Part shown: piece by piece, positions 1-7,193 of the stretch
How the letters are laid out: each line of letters opens with the position of its first letter
Numbering within the stretch: position 1 is the first letter of the stretch
Assembly: GCA_017997515.1 (NCBI GenBank)
Contig: JAGOEY010000020.1
Span: forward strand, 1 to 16,278
Source of the DNA: Burkholderiaceae bacterium
GTDB taxonomy: Bacteria > Pseudomonadota > Gammaproteobacteria > Burkholderiales > Burkholderiaceae
DNA: 16,278 nt
Reading direction: 5' to 3'
Program-made: the position numbers and the translations under genes
The notes under the pieces: generated by a model
What the model saw: the letters and a program-made list of their open reading frames with translations, nothing else
The model's database searches: none
Told to the model about the DNA's origin: nothing

Positions 1-584
1 TGGACACCACCGTCGCACGCGCTTTTGAGCGCAGCCTGCAGGTTTTGCGTGCGGCGGGTGCCCACATTGAGGAAATTCCCCTCACCGAAATGGCCGAGCT
101 GGCCGACATGCAGGCCCGCGCCGGGTTTTCGGCGGTGGAGAGTTTTGCCTGGCATCGCCCTTTGCTGGCCCAATACGCCGCCAGCTACGACCCACGCGTG
201 CGCAGCCGCATTGAACGCGGCGCCACCATGCTGGCCGCCGACTACGCCGAACTCGTTCAAACCCGCGCCGCCTGGATCAAGCGCATGTTGGCTGCCCTAA
301 ACCACTTTGACGCCGTGTTGTCCCCCACCGTGCCCATCGTGGCCCCCACCATCGCCAGTATCGCGCCCGGCGCAGAACGCGACGAAGCCTTCTTCCGCAC
401 CAACAACCTGCTGCTGCGCAACCCCAGCGCCATCAACATGCTCGACGGCTGCGCCCTGTCCCTGCCCTGCCATGTGCCCGGCGAGCTGCCGGTGGGCCTG
501 ATGGTGTGGCACGGCGCCCTGCACGACGACACCGTTTTGAATGTGTCGCTGCAGATCGAGCAAGCCCTGAATACTACAAAATAA
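1..584 (+). CDS. Amidase signature family enzyme, C-terminal part (5' end outside window)
   Basis: This frame is open from base 3 to a TAA at 582-584 and gives 193 residues, so the gene begins upstream of the window. The sequence resembles the C-terminal third of amidase-signature hydrolases (GatA and allophanate-hydrolase relatives). It has a segment around FDAVLSPTVPIVAPTI, followed by a loop with NPSAINMLDGCALSLPC and GELPVGLMVWHG, which are typical of the family core. The family uses a Ser-Ser-Lys triad to cleave amide bonds; those residues lie in the missing N-terminal part, so activity and substrate cannot be judged here. The last codons (LNTTK) and the stop run into a short palindromic repeat starting at 584. 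The next gene on the same strand is a DadA-like oxidase, which hints at catabolism of amides or amino acids, but that is only context. Confidence 0.85.
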   Translation, partial: DTTVARAFERSLQVLRAAGAHIEEIPLTEMAELADMQARAGFSAVESFAWHRPLLAQYAASYDPRVRSRIERGATMLAADYAELVQTRAAWIKRMLAALNHFDAVLSPTVPIVAPTIASIAPGAERDEAFFRTNNLLLRNPSAINMLDGCALSLPCHVPGELPVGLMVWHGALHDDTVLNVSLQIEQALNTTK

Positions 585-627
585 ATAGCAGATAGCGCTT
601 TACCTACCTGGGCTAGAAGCCAATTTC
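584..627 (+). repeat. 44-base palindromic repeat, copy 1
   Basis: This stretch begins AATAGC and ends AATTTC, and its centre contains TAGC and GCTA as inverted arms. It aligns without gaps to 2590-2633, with 30 of 44 positions identical by my count; the two ends are well conserved and the centre is variable. It begins on the last base of the amidase stop codon. Repeats of this general shape are, from memory, common between genes in Comamonadaceae. Confidence 0.6.
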
Positions 628-670
628 TTAACAATTTCAACCAACCAAAGCGCAAAGCCGCAGGCGAGCG

Positions 671-764
671 CCCCTCCAGCAAACACCGTCGAACTGGCTC
701 TGCCAGGCGACCGGTGTTGCCCCCTGCAAGGGGGTAGGCGAGAGCGGAGCGAAGCCTGGGGGTG
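671..764 (+). repeat. Branched structured repeat, copy A
   Basis: This is one of three copies of a roughly 100-base element. The ends pair: CCAG (676-679) with CTGG (756-759), and CCC with GGG (760-762). Inside is a long hairpin: AACACC 682-687 pairs with GGTGTT 713-718, GTCG 688-691 with CGAC 708-711, and CTGGC 694-698 with GCCAG 702-706. A second hairpin follows, CCCCCT 720-725 with AGGGGG 729-734. A third hairpin seen in copies B and C is missing here because of a short deletion. The 3' end, GGGGGTG at 758-764, sits at ribosome-binding distance from the ATG at 771. Confidence 0.75.
758..764 (+). promoter_or_regulatory. Ribosome binding site of the dadA-like gene, provided by repeat copy A
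   Basis: GGGGGTG matches the GGAGGTG Shine-Dalgarno complement at six of seven positions and ends six bases before the ATG at 771. The same heptamer ends repeat copies B and C, so this ribosome binding site is part of the repeat. A GTG at 762 in the same frame overlaps it and would add three residues, but it has no binding site of its own. Confidence 0.6.
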
Positions 765-770
765 TACCAA

Positions 771-2018
771 ATGAAAATTGCCATTGTTGGCGCCGGCATC
801 ATCGGTGTAACCACTGCGTATGAGCTGACCGCTGACGGCCACGAAGTCACCGTGTTCGAGCGCCGTGGCGCTGCCGCAGAAGAAACCAGTTTTGCCAACG
901 CCGGGCTGGTGGCACCGGGGTACGTCACGCCCTGGGCGGCACCCGGCATGCCCACCAAAGTGGCGCGTTACCTGCTCAGCCGCCATGCTCCGGTCAAAAT
1001 CGGCCTGCCGCTGTCGCTGCGTGAACTGGCCTGGATGGGCCGCTGGCTGCGGGCCTGCCGCGTGGACACCTACCTGGCCAACCGCAGCCACATGCAGCGC
1101 CTGGCCTTTTACAGCCGCGCGCGCCTGCACCAGCTGACGGACCAGCTGGAGCTGGCCTACGAACGCAGCCCCGGCTACCTGGTGCTGCTGCGTTCCGAGA
1201 AGGACCAGAAACTCGCCCAGCCCGGCCTGCAGGTGCTGCGCGACGCAGGTGTGACTTTTCACCAAATCGACGCGGCCGCTGCTCGCACCGTGGAGCCCGC
1301 ACTGAACCAGGACACGGCCTTTGCAGGCGCCATCCACCTGCCCGATGACGAGGTGGGCAACTGCCGCCAGTTCGCGCTGATGCTGCGCCGCCACGCCGAG
1401 ATGCTGGGCGCCCGTTTTGTGTTCAACACCACGGTGGCCACAGTGGTGCCCGGCCCGCAGGCTGCGGTCGCCATTGCAGGTGAACCATCACCGCGCCGTT
1501 TTGATGCCGTGGTGGTGTGTGCGGGCCTCGCGTCCGCCACGCTGCTGCGCCCGCTGGGGCTGAAGATTCCGATGGCGGCGGTGTACGGCTACTCCATCAG
1601 CGCCAACATCCGCGAGCCTTTAAACGCACCACGCAGCGCCGTGATGGACGAACGTTACAAGGTGGCCATCTCGCGCCTGGGCATGCGGGTGCGCGTGGCA
1701 GGCAGCGCCGAGATCGGCGGGCGGCTGGACACCAAACGCCCCGCCGCGCTGCAAACGCTGTACAAAGTGCTGCACGACTGGTTCCCCGGTGCGGCACAGA
1801 TGTCTGGCGGTGTGCAGGAATGGAAGGGTGCCCGCCCGATGCTGCCCGACGGCCCGCCGATCGTGGGGGCCAGTGGAATCCCCGGCATCTGGCTGAACCT
1901 GGGACACGGGTCCAGCGGCTGGGCGCTGAGCTGCGGCAGCGCACGTGCAGTGGCCGACCTGGTGGGCGGCCGCACGCCAGACGTGGACCTGCAGGGCCTG
2001 GGCATCGAACGCTTGTAG
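771..2018 (+). CDS. dadA: FAD-dependent D-amino-acid dehydrogenase, DadA-like
   Basis: The 415-residue product belongs to the DAO/DadA flavoenzyme family. Such enzymes oxidise D-amino acids to keto acids plus ammonia at the inner face of the membrane and pass electrons to the respiratory chain. The N-terminus has the Rossmann FAD-binding motif GAGIIG at residues 7-12, followed by an acidic strand end (VTVFERR) and the family sequence SFANAGLVAPGY. The C-terminus has GARPMLPDGPPIVG and LNLGHGSSGWALSCGSA, matching the second FAD-contact region of DadA. Length is slightly below the 432 residues of the Escherichia coli enzyme. I chose the ATG at 771 because GGGGGTG lies six bases upstream; an in-frame GTG at 762 is possible. 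The gene lies 186 bases after the amidase and 29 bases before the next gene, probably in one transcript with the latter. Substrate range is not determinable; other DAO-family oxidases remain possible. Confidence 0.85.
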   Translation: MKIAIVGAGIIGVTTAYELTADGHEVTVFERRGAAAEETSFANAGLVAPGYVTPWAAPGMPTKVARYLLSRHAPVKIGLPLSLRELAWMGRWLRACRVDTYLANRSHMQRLAFYSRARLHQLTDQLELAYERSPGYLVLLRSEKDQKLAQPGLQVLRDAGVTFHQIDAAAARTVEPALNQDTAFAGAIHLPDDEVGNCRQFALMLRRHAEMLGARFVFNTTVATVVPGPQAAVAIAGEPSPRRFDAVVVCAGLASATLLRPLGLKIPMAAVYGYSISANIREPLNAPRSAVMDERYKVAISRLGMRVRVAGSAEIGGRLDTKRPAALQTLYKVLHDWFPGAAQMSGGVQEWKGARPMLPDGPPIVGASGIPGIWLNLGHGSSGWALSCGSARAVADLVGGRTPDVDLQGLGIERL

Positions 2019-2047
2019 GGCAAGATGGCGGCCAGGAGCCAACACCC

Positions 2048-3547
2048 ATGCACCGCATCACCCCCGGCACACCGTACCCCGTATTCAATGTGGCAGCCAC
2101 CCGCCATATCGAACAGACACTTGCCGCCACCCTGCCCCCACACACCCTGATGCAGCGCGCCGGTCTGGCTGTGGCCCGGCTGGCCATGGCGCTGGCACCC
2201 CATGCGCGCACCGTCTGGATTGCCTGCGGCCCCGGCAACAACGGCGGCGACGGGCTGGAGGCCGCAGCCCTGCTGCAGCAATGGGGACGGCGCTGCGTAG
2301 TGACCTGGTTGGGCAGTTCTGAGCGGGCACCCGCCGACGCACGGGCGTCGTGGCACCGGGCGCAAGAGGCCGGGGTGGTTTTTGCCGACACAGCGCCGCA
2401 GGGACTGGGCCCCCAGGATCTGTGTATCGACGCCCTGCTGGGTATCGGACTGGCATCGGGCAAGCCACGCAACGCAGATACCAGCCTGCTGACCTTGCTG
2501 CAAGCGCTACACGACGCGCCTGCACCCGTGCTGGCGGTGGACATTCCGTCCGGCCTGCAGGCGGACACAGGCACCTACGCTCCTGAATTAATAGCTGACA
2601 GCGCATACGGGACGGGCGCAGGAAGCCTATTTCATGCACAAAACACCCTCACACTGCTGACCCTGAAGCCTGGCCTGTTCACCGCCTCGGGCCGCGATGC
2701 GGCAGGCACCGTCTGGTTTGACGACCTCGGTGCAGACCCCTCCAACGACGCAGCCTGCGCCTGGCTCGCAGGAGCCCCCGCATCTGCTCCCCGCCACCAC
2801 GCCAGCCACAAAGGCAGCTACGGCGACGTTGCCGTGATCGGCGGCGCACCCGGCATGGCAGGCGCTGCGCTGCTGGCAGCGTCCGCCGCACTCCACAGCG
2901 GCGCAGGCCGCGTGTTTACCTGCCTGCTGGACGGCAACAGCACAGGCTTTGCCAGCGCGCAGCCCGAGCTGATGCTGCGTGCGCCTGAATCACTCGACCT
3001 GGCCACCATGGCGGTGGTCTGCGGCTGTGGCGGCGGCACCGCCGTGCGGGCGCTGCTGCCCCGCGTGTTGTCCACCGCCGCGTCGCTGGTGCTGGACGCC
3101 GACGCCCTGAACGCCATCGCCACCGACCCGTCCCTGCAAACCCTGCTGCGCCAACGCGCCCAGCGGGGAGCCGCCACCGTGCTGACGCCCCACCCGCTCG
3201 AAGCCGCACGTTTGTTGGACACCACCACCCCCGCCATCCAGGCCGACCGCCTGCGTGCCGCCCAACAGCTGGCAGATGCTTACCAGTGCACGGTGGTACT
3301 CAAAGGCTCCGGCAGCATCGTCGCCACACCAGGCAGCGTCCCAAGCATCAACCCGACCGGCAATGCCAAACTGGCGACAGCAGGCACCGGCGACGTGCTG
3401 GCCGGCATGGTCGGCGCCGCCCTGGCCGCAGGCCGCCCAGCCCCCGATGCAGCCCTGACCGCCGTCTGGCACCACGGCACCCTCGCCGACCAGTGGCCCA
3501 CAAAAAAGCCGCTCACAGCCAGCAAACTGGCCCAGAGCGGCTATTGA
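2048..3547 (+). CDS. nnr: Bifunctional NAD(P)H-hydrate epimerase / ADP-dependent (S)-NAD(P)H-hydrate dehydratase
   Basis: The 499-residue product repairs hydrated NADH and NADPH in the cytoplasm. The N-terminal YjeF_N domain (about residues 10-235) epimerises the R and S hydrates and carries GPGNNGGDG at 61-69 and DIPSGLQADTG near 165-175. The C-terminal ribokinase-like domain (about 245-495) dehydrates the S form using ADP. It has HKGSYGDVAVIGG near 253, VLTPHPLEAARLL, and GTGDVLAG with the likely catalytic Asp at 449. The start is ATG 2048, with AGGAG at 2034-2038, nine bases upstream. The frame stays open far upstream, but only as a shadow of the dadA-like gene. Residues 181-195 are encoded by a 44-base repeat and appear to be an insertion compared with E. 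coli YjeF. The gene follows the dadA-like gene by 29 bases and probably shares its transcript. Confidence 0.93.
   Translation: MHRITPGTPYPVFNVAATRHIEQTLAATLPPHTLMQRAGLAVARLAMALAPHARTVWIACGPGNNGGDGLEAAALLQQWGRRCVVTWLGSSERAPADARASWHRAQEAGVVFADTAPQGLGPQDLCIDALLGIGLASGKPRNADTSLLTLLQALHDAPAPVLAVDIPSGLQADTGTYAPELIADSAYGTGAGSLFHAQNTLTLLTLKPGLFTASGRDAAGTVWFDDLGADPSNDAACAWLAGAPASAPRHHASHKGSYGDVAVIGGAPGMAGAALLAASAALHSGAGRVFTCLLDGNSTGFASAQPELMLRAPESLDLATMAVVCGCGGGTAVRALLPRVLSTAASLVLDADALNAIATDPSLQTLLRQRAQRGAATVLTPHPLEAARLLDTTTPAIQADRLRAAQQLADAYQCTVVLKGSGSIVATPGSVPSINPTGNAKLATAGTGDVLAGMVGAALAAGRPAPDAALTAVWHHGTLADQWPTKKPLTASKLAQSGY
2590..2633 (+). repeat. 44-base palindromic repeat, copy 2, inside the nnr coding sequence
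   Basis: The stretch begins AATAGC and ends TATTTC, matching copy 1 at 584-627 along its full length. Its ends are inverted (AATAG with CTATT), and GCGC occurs as inner arms. It lies in frame in the NAD(P)H-hydrate repair gene, at residues 181-195, and brings TTA and ATA codons that stand out in this GC-rich gene. The affected site is the variable loop between the DTG motif and the TLTLLTLKPG strand. Confidence 0.6.
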
Positions 3548-3551
3548 TGAG

Positions 3552-3596
3552 CAAAAAGTGCCTCCAGCGCACAACCGACGTACGCAACCAGCTATA
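3552..3596 (-). repeat. 44-base palindromic repeat, copy 3 (diverged)
   Basis: Read on the minus strand it begins TATAGCTG, has GCGCTGGAGGC in its second half, and ends TTTTTG. It matches the ends of copy 2 (AATAGCTG and GCGCAGGAAGC) but differs in the centre and needs one gap. It begins five bases after the stop codon of the NAD(P)H-hydrate repair gene. I am less sure of this copy than of copies 1 and 2. Confidence 0.45.
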
Positions 3597-3641
3597 AAAA
3601 CAGGAGCATCACCCCAGCAGTGCAAGGCGCGAAGCGCCAAG

Positions 3642-3745
3642 CACCCTTCCAGCAAACACCGCGGAACTGGCTTTGCCAGGCCGCTGGTGTTGCCCCCTGC
3701 AAGGGGGTAGGCGCAGCGGAACGAAGTCCGCGAAGCCTGGGGGTG
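3642..3745 (+). repeat. Branched structured repeat, copy B (most complete)
   Basis: Closing stem: CACCC 3642-3646 and CCAG 3649-3652 pair with CTGG 3737-3740 and GGGTG 3741-3745, leaving a TT bulge. Hairpin 2: AACACC 3655-3660 with GGTGTT 3686-3691, GCGG 3661-3664 with CCGC 3681-3684, and CTGGC 3667-3671 with GCCAG 3675-3679. Hairpin 3: CCCCCT 3693-3698 with AGGGGG 3702-3707. Hairpin 4: GCGGA 3716-3720 with TCCGC 3727-3731. One more hairpin precedes it at 3620-3644 (GTGC and GGCGC arms, GAA loop). The element lies between the converging nnr and SDR genes and has no T-run, so it is not a classical terminator. Confidence 0.8.
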
Positions 3746-3752
3746 TGCCTAA

Positions 3753-4514
3753 TCACCCCCTCCCGGCAAACGGCATCTTGGTCGCCATGACCGTGTGGAA
3801 CATCACATTCGCTTCCAGCGGCAGGTTCGCCATGTACAACACCGACTGGCCCACGATGGCCACGTCGATCAGCGGCTCGATGGCGATTTCTCCGCTGGCC
3901 TGCGGCACACCTTTGGCCATTTTGGCAGCCAGCTCGGTCATGGCGTTGCCCACGTCGATTTGCCCCACGGCGATGTCGTACTTGCGGCCATCGAGGGATG
4001 CGGTTTTCGTCAGGCCCTTCACCGCGTGTTTGGTCGATGTGTAGGCCATGGAGTTAGGCCGCGGCGTGGTGGCGGAAATCGATCCGTTGTTGATGATGCG
4101 GCCGCCGCGTGGGCTTTGGGCCTTCATGGTGCGGAACGCCTGCTGGATACAGAAGAACATACCCGTCAGGTTGACGTCCACCACACCCTGCCACTGCGCA
4201 GGTGTCCAGTCCTCGAACGGGCCCGGCGGGTTGCTCATGCCCGCGTTGTTGAACAGCAGATCCACACGGCCGAATTGCGCGACCGCTGCGGCGAAAAGGT
4301 CTTGCACTGAGGCTGCATCCGACACATCGGTCGGCACGGCCAGCGCGCGGCTGCCAGCGCCCGACTCTGCGGCAACCGCTGCCAGCGGTTCAGTGCGTCG
4401 GCCGGCCAGCACAACCTGCCAGCCGTCCTTCAGCAGCGCCAACGCAGCGGCGCGCCCGATGCCGGTGCCCGCACCGGTCACGATGGCCACGCGGGGGGTG
4501 GTCGATGTATCCAT
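3753..4514 (-). CDS. Short-chain dehydrogenase/reductase (SDR), specificity unknown
   Basis: The 253-residue product is a classical SDR oxidoreductase using NAD(H) or NADP(H). The cofactor motif TGAGTGIG is at residues 13-20, NNAG near 90, and the catalytic set Ser145, Tyr158, Lys162 is present (GSIS, then YTSTK). An Arg-Arg pair after the second strand (AGRRTE) suggests NADP(H) preference, since an acidic residue there normally selects NAD(H). The C-terminal part is unusual for SDRs, with few hydrophobic strands, so I cannot name a substrate. ATG 4514 is preceded by AAGGGAAAG at a suitable distance. The gene begins 12 bases after the RNase R stop on the same strand, so the two are probably cotranscribed, although no functional link is evident. 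Its 3' end faces repeat copy B and the converging nnr gene. Confidence 0.88.
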   Translation of the reverse strand: MDTSTTPRVAIVTGAGTGIGRAAALALLKDGWQVVLAGRRTEPLAAVAAESGAGSRALAVPTDVSDAASVQDLFAAAVAQFGRVDLLFNNAGMSNPPGPFEDWTPAQWQGVVDVNLTGMFFCIQQAFRTMKAQSPRGGRIINNGSISATTPRPNSMAYTSTKHAVKGLTKTASLDGRKYDIAVGQIDVGNAMTELAAKMAKGVPQASGEIAIEPLIDVAIVGQSVLYMANLPLEANVMFHTVMATKMPFAGRG

Positions 4515-4526
4515 GAATCTTTCCCT

Positions 4527-6818
4527 TTAACGCCGCGGCTTGCGGCTTTTGTTGTTGGAGCCCGCCTTTTTGGCAGGAGACGCCGACGCACGGGGTGCCG
4601 TGTCGGATGTGCGCGGCGTGCCTTTTCTGGCGGTCTTGGCTGTTTTGGTGGACTTGGAAGATTTGGACGACTTGGAGGGTGGCCGGTCGTCGGTGGCCTT
4701 CGCTTCACGCGGCGCACCTTTGTCCTTCATGGCGCGTGACACCAGTTCTTCGCCCTCGTTCACCAGCCGGAAGTCGATCTTGCGGCCGTCCAGGTCCACC
4801 CGGCTGACCTGCACCCGCACCCGTGCACCCACGGCGTAGCGTATGCCGGAGCGTTCACCCCGCAGCTCTTGCCGCGCCTCGTCGAACTTGAAGTATTCGC
4901 CGCCCAGCTCGGTGATGTGCACCAGACCTTCAACATACATCGCGTCAAGGGTGACGAAGATGCCGAAGGTGGTGACCGAGGTCACCACGCCGCCGTATTC
5001 CTCGCCCAGGTGCTCACGCATGTATTTGCACTTGAGCCAAGCCTCGACGTCGCGGCTGGCTTCATCAGCGCGGCGTTCGTTTGCGCTGCAATGCAGGCCT
5101 GCCGCCTCCCAGGCCATGACCTCTTTGGAGGGCGCAACCGTGGCTTTGGCAGGTTTGTTGGTCGGTGCCTTCACACGTGCAGCGAGGCGTTTGGCCAACT
5201 TGGCGTGCGCTTCACCGGGCGTTGGCAGCAGCGGCAGTGTGTACTTCTGCTTGTTCAGGATCGCCTTGATCACACGGTGCACCAGCAGGTCGGGGTAACG
5301 CCGGATCGGGCTGGTGAAATGGGTGTAGGCCTCGTAGGCCAGCCCAAAGTGCCCCCCGTTGACGGGTGTATAGATCGCCTGGCTCATCGAGCGCAGCAGC
5401 ATGGTGTGGATCTGCTGCGCGTCGGGGCGGTCTTTCACCGCCTTGGCAATGGCCTGGAACTCACCCGGGTCCGGGTCGTCGCTGATCGACATACCCACAC
5501 CCATGGCCTTCAGATAGTTGCGCAGGACGTCCTTCTTCTCCTCGGTCGGGCCTTCATGCACGCGGAAAAGACCTGGGTGTTTGCCCTGGGCGATGAAGTC
5601 GGCACTGCACACGTTGGCGGCCAGCATGGCCTCTTCGATCAGCTTGTGCGCCTCGTTGCGGGTGCGCGGCACGATTTTTTCGATGCGGCCGTTGTCGTCG
5701 CAGACGATCTGGGTTTCGGTGGTCTCGAAATCAACAGCACCCCGCACCTGGCGCGACGCCAGCAGCGCACGGTACACGTCGTGCAGGTTCAGCAGGTCGT
5801 TGACACGGTCCTTGCGGCGCGCGGCCTCAGGGCCACGGGTGTTGCCCAAAATCGCCGCCACCTCGGTGTAGGTGAAACGTGCGTGGCTGAACATCACCGC
5901 CGGGTAGAACTGGTACGCATGCACATCCCCCTTGGCGGTGACCAGCATGTCGCAGACCATACACAGGCGCTCAACATCAGGGTTCAGCGAGCACAGGCCG
6001 TTCGACAACTTCTCGGGCAGCATCGGGATGACGCGGCGCGGGAAGTACACACTGGTGGCGCGTTCGTACGCATCGATGTCGATGGGGGAACCGGTCTCGA
6101 CATAGGCACTGACGTCGGCAATGGCGACCAGCAAACGCCAGCCTTTGCCGCGGCCCACTTTGGCAGGCTCGCAGTACACCGCATCGTCAAAGTCGCGCGC
6201 GTCTTCACCGTCGATGGTGACCAAAGGCACGTCGGTCAGGTCGATACGGCGGGCGTGGTCCTTTGGCAGCACCTTGTCGGGCAGGCCCTTGGCCTGGGCC
6301 ATGGCGGCATCTGAAAACACGTGGGGCACGCCGTATTTGCGGACAGCGATTTCGATTTCCATGCCCGGGTCGTCCACCTCGCCCAGCACCTCGGTCACAC
6401 GCCCGACCGGCTGGCCAAACAGCGCAGGCGGCTCGGTGAGCTGCACCACCACCACCTGCCCGGGTTTGCCAGCACCGATGGCATTTTTGGGAATCATCAC
6501 ATCCTGGCCGTAACGCTTGTCTTCCGGTGCCACGATCCAGATACCGCTTTCATGCAGAAGGCGGCCAATGATGGGCTGCGGCGGGCGTTCGATGATCTCG
6601 ACGACCTTGCCTTCAGGCCGACCACGGCGGTCATGGCGCACGACACGCACCCTGAGGCGGTCTTTGTGCAACACGGCACGCATTTCGTTGGGTGGCAAAT
6701 AGATGTCAGCGTTGCCGTCATCGCGGATGAAGAAGCCGTGGCCATCGCGGTGGCCCTGGACTGTTCCCTCAAACTCTTCCAGCAAGCCGCTGGGTTGGCT
6801 CAAATTTTTGATATGCAA
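4527..6818 (-). CDS. rnr: Ribonuclease R (3'-5' exoribonuclease)
   Basis: The 763-residue product is an RNase II/R family enzyme that degrades structured RNA from the 3' end and takes part in rRNA and mRNA quality control and trans-translation. Order of parts: cold-shock domain near residues 13-70 (GTVQGHRDGHGFFIRDDG), a second cold-shock domain, the RNB catalytic domain with DGEDARDFDD at 203-212, an S1 domain at about 600-690, and a tail of about 70 residues rich in Lys, Ser and Arg. Asp203, Asp209 and Asp211 correspond to Asp272, Asp278 and Asp280 of E. coli RNase R. Upstream of residue 1 the frame stays open, but without family similarity. I chose TTG 6818 because AGGAAAG (6826-6832) lies seven bases before it and the protein then starts just ahead of the first cold-shock domain. 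A longer form starting as far up as 6992 cannot be excluded. Confidence 0.95.
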   Translation of the reverse strand: MHIKNLSQPSGLLEEFEGTVQGHRDGHGFFIRDDGNADIYLPPNEMRAVLHKDRLRVRVVRHDRRGRPEGKVVEIIERPPQPIIGRLLHESGIWIVAPEDKRYGQDVMIPKNAIGAGKPGQVVVVQLTEPPALFGQPVGRVTEVLGEVDDPGMEIEIAVRKYGVPHVFSDAAMAQAKGLPDKVLPKDHARRIDLTDVPLVTIDGEDARDFDDAVYCEPAKVGRGKGWRLLVAIADVSAYVETGSPIDIDAYERATSVYFPRRVIPMLPEKLSNGLCSLNPDVERLCMVCDMLVTAKGDVHAYQFYPAVMFSHARFTYTEVAAILGNTRGPEAARRKDRVNDLLNLHDVYRALLASRQVRGAVDFETTETQIVCDDNGRIEKIVPRTRNEAHKLIEEAMLAANVCSADFIAQGKHPGLFRVHEGPTEEKKDVLRNYLKAMGVGMSISDDPDPGEFQAIAKAVKDRPDAQQIHTMLLRSMSQAIYTPVNGGHFGLAYEAYTHFTSPIRRYPDLLVHRVIKAILNKQKYTLPLLPTPGEAHAKLAKRLAARVKAPTNKPAKATVAPSKEVMAWEAAGLHCSANERRADEASRDVEAWLKCKYMREHLGEEYGGVVTSVTTFGIFVTLDAMYVEGLVHITELGGEYFKFDEARQELRGERSGIRYAVGARVRVQVSRVDLDGRKIDFRLVNEGEELVSRAMKDKGAPREAKATDDRPPSKSSKSSKSTKTAKTARKGTPRTSDTAPRASASPAKKAGSNNKSRKPRR

Positions 6819-6825
6819 TCTCTTT

Positions 6826-6832
6826 CTTTCCT
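6826..6832 (-). promoter_or_regulatory. Ribosome binding site selecting a TTG start for rnr
   Basis: On the minus strand AGGAAAG is followed by seven bases and then TTG (6818), which opens the protein MHIKNLSQPSG. No in-frame ATG with a ribosome binding site lies closer to the first conserved domain. Confidence 0.55.
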
Positions 6833-6916
6833 GGAGTGACCAGGGTGTGTGATGGGAAGACGCGCCAATGGATACATGGTATTCGCGTCTCGCCCTTGTT
6901 TGATGGTGGATGCCTG

Positions 6917-6947
6917 TTTTTTGCGGCCCCCAGGCCACTGCAAAAAA
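6917..6947 (-). promoter_or_regulatory. Hairpin in the rnr leader region
   Basis: On the plus strand TTTTTTGC 6917-6924 pairs with GCAAAAAA 6940-6947, and GGCC 6925-6928 with GGCC 6933-6936, leaving a CCCA loop and a three-base ACT bulge. The A/T pairs form the base of the stem, so this is not an intrinsic terminator. It lies about 100 bases upstream of the rnr start, in the gap shared with the divergent tRNA-Leu gene. A leader role is only a guess. Confidence 0.35.
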
Positions 6948-7021
6948 AGGTAGAAAACACAGGTGTGAAAATTCTTCGTGAAAAACTGTCACACATCGGC
7001 AAAACAGTGCAATTTTCGAGC

Positions 7022-7027
7022 TATACT
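7022..7027 (+). promoter_or_regulatory. Probable -10 box of the tRNA-Leu promoter
   Basis: TATACT lies 25 bases before the tRNA 5' end, which is a usual distance for a tRNA promoter with a short leader. No good -35 hexamer is visible at 16-18 bases upstream; the best sequences there are GGCAAA and GCAAAA. Confidence 0.45.
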
Positions 7028-7052
7028 AGCAGCTGTTGACGAATTAGATATT

Positions 7053-7137
7053 GCCCTGGTGGCGGAATTGGTAGACGCGCACGGTTCAGGTCCGTGTGTC
7101 GAAAGATGTGGGAGTTCGAGTCTCCCCTAGGGCACCA
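7053..7137 (+). tRNA. tRNA-Leu (anticodon CAG)
   Basis: The 85-base cloverleaf has acceptor arms GCCCTGG and CTAGGGC with one G-T pair. The anticodon stem is CACGG/CCGTG around loop TTCAGGT, which gives anticodon CAG and reads CUG, the major leucine codon of GC-rich genomes. The long variable arm is typical of a class II (leucine) tRNA. A T-arm with GTTCGAGTC and an encoded CCA end are present. The gene stands alone, divergent from rnr, with its own terminator at 7144-7176. Confidence 0.97.
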
Positions 7138-7143
7138 AAATTA

Positions 7144-7176
7144 AAGCCTCTCTTGCATCGCAAGAGAGGCTTTTTT
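7144..7176 (+). terminator. Intrinsic terminator of tRNA-Leu
   Basis: AAGCCTCTCTTGC 7144-7156 and GCAAGAGAGGCTT 7160-7172 form a perfect 13-base-pair stem around loop ATC, followed directly by a run of T. It begins six bases after the tRNA CCA end. Confidence 0.95.
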
Positions 7177-7193
7177 CTTGTCTGAAATCAATT

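Noticed and set aside
1517..2047. N-terminal extension of the nnr frame across the dadA-like gene
   Set aside because: The extension is the out-of-frame reading of a conserved flavoenzyme. ATG 2048 has AGGAG at a proper distance and matches the family start.
3620..3745. Repeat copy B as a bidirectional intrinsic terminator for nnr and the SDR gene
   Set aside because: The hairpins are strong, but none is followed by a T-run on either strand. Transcription could still be slowed, but the sequence does not show a standard terminator.
4869..6314. Long plus-strand open frame (481 codons) opposite rnr
   Set aside because: It is antisense to the conserved RNase R catalytic domain and its translation has no recognisable motif. 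Long antisense frames are common in GC-rich genes.
7036..7041. TTGACG as a -35 box for tRNA-Leu
   Set aside because: It lies only 12 bases before the mature tRNA, so its -10 box and start would fall inside the tRNA.
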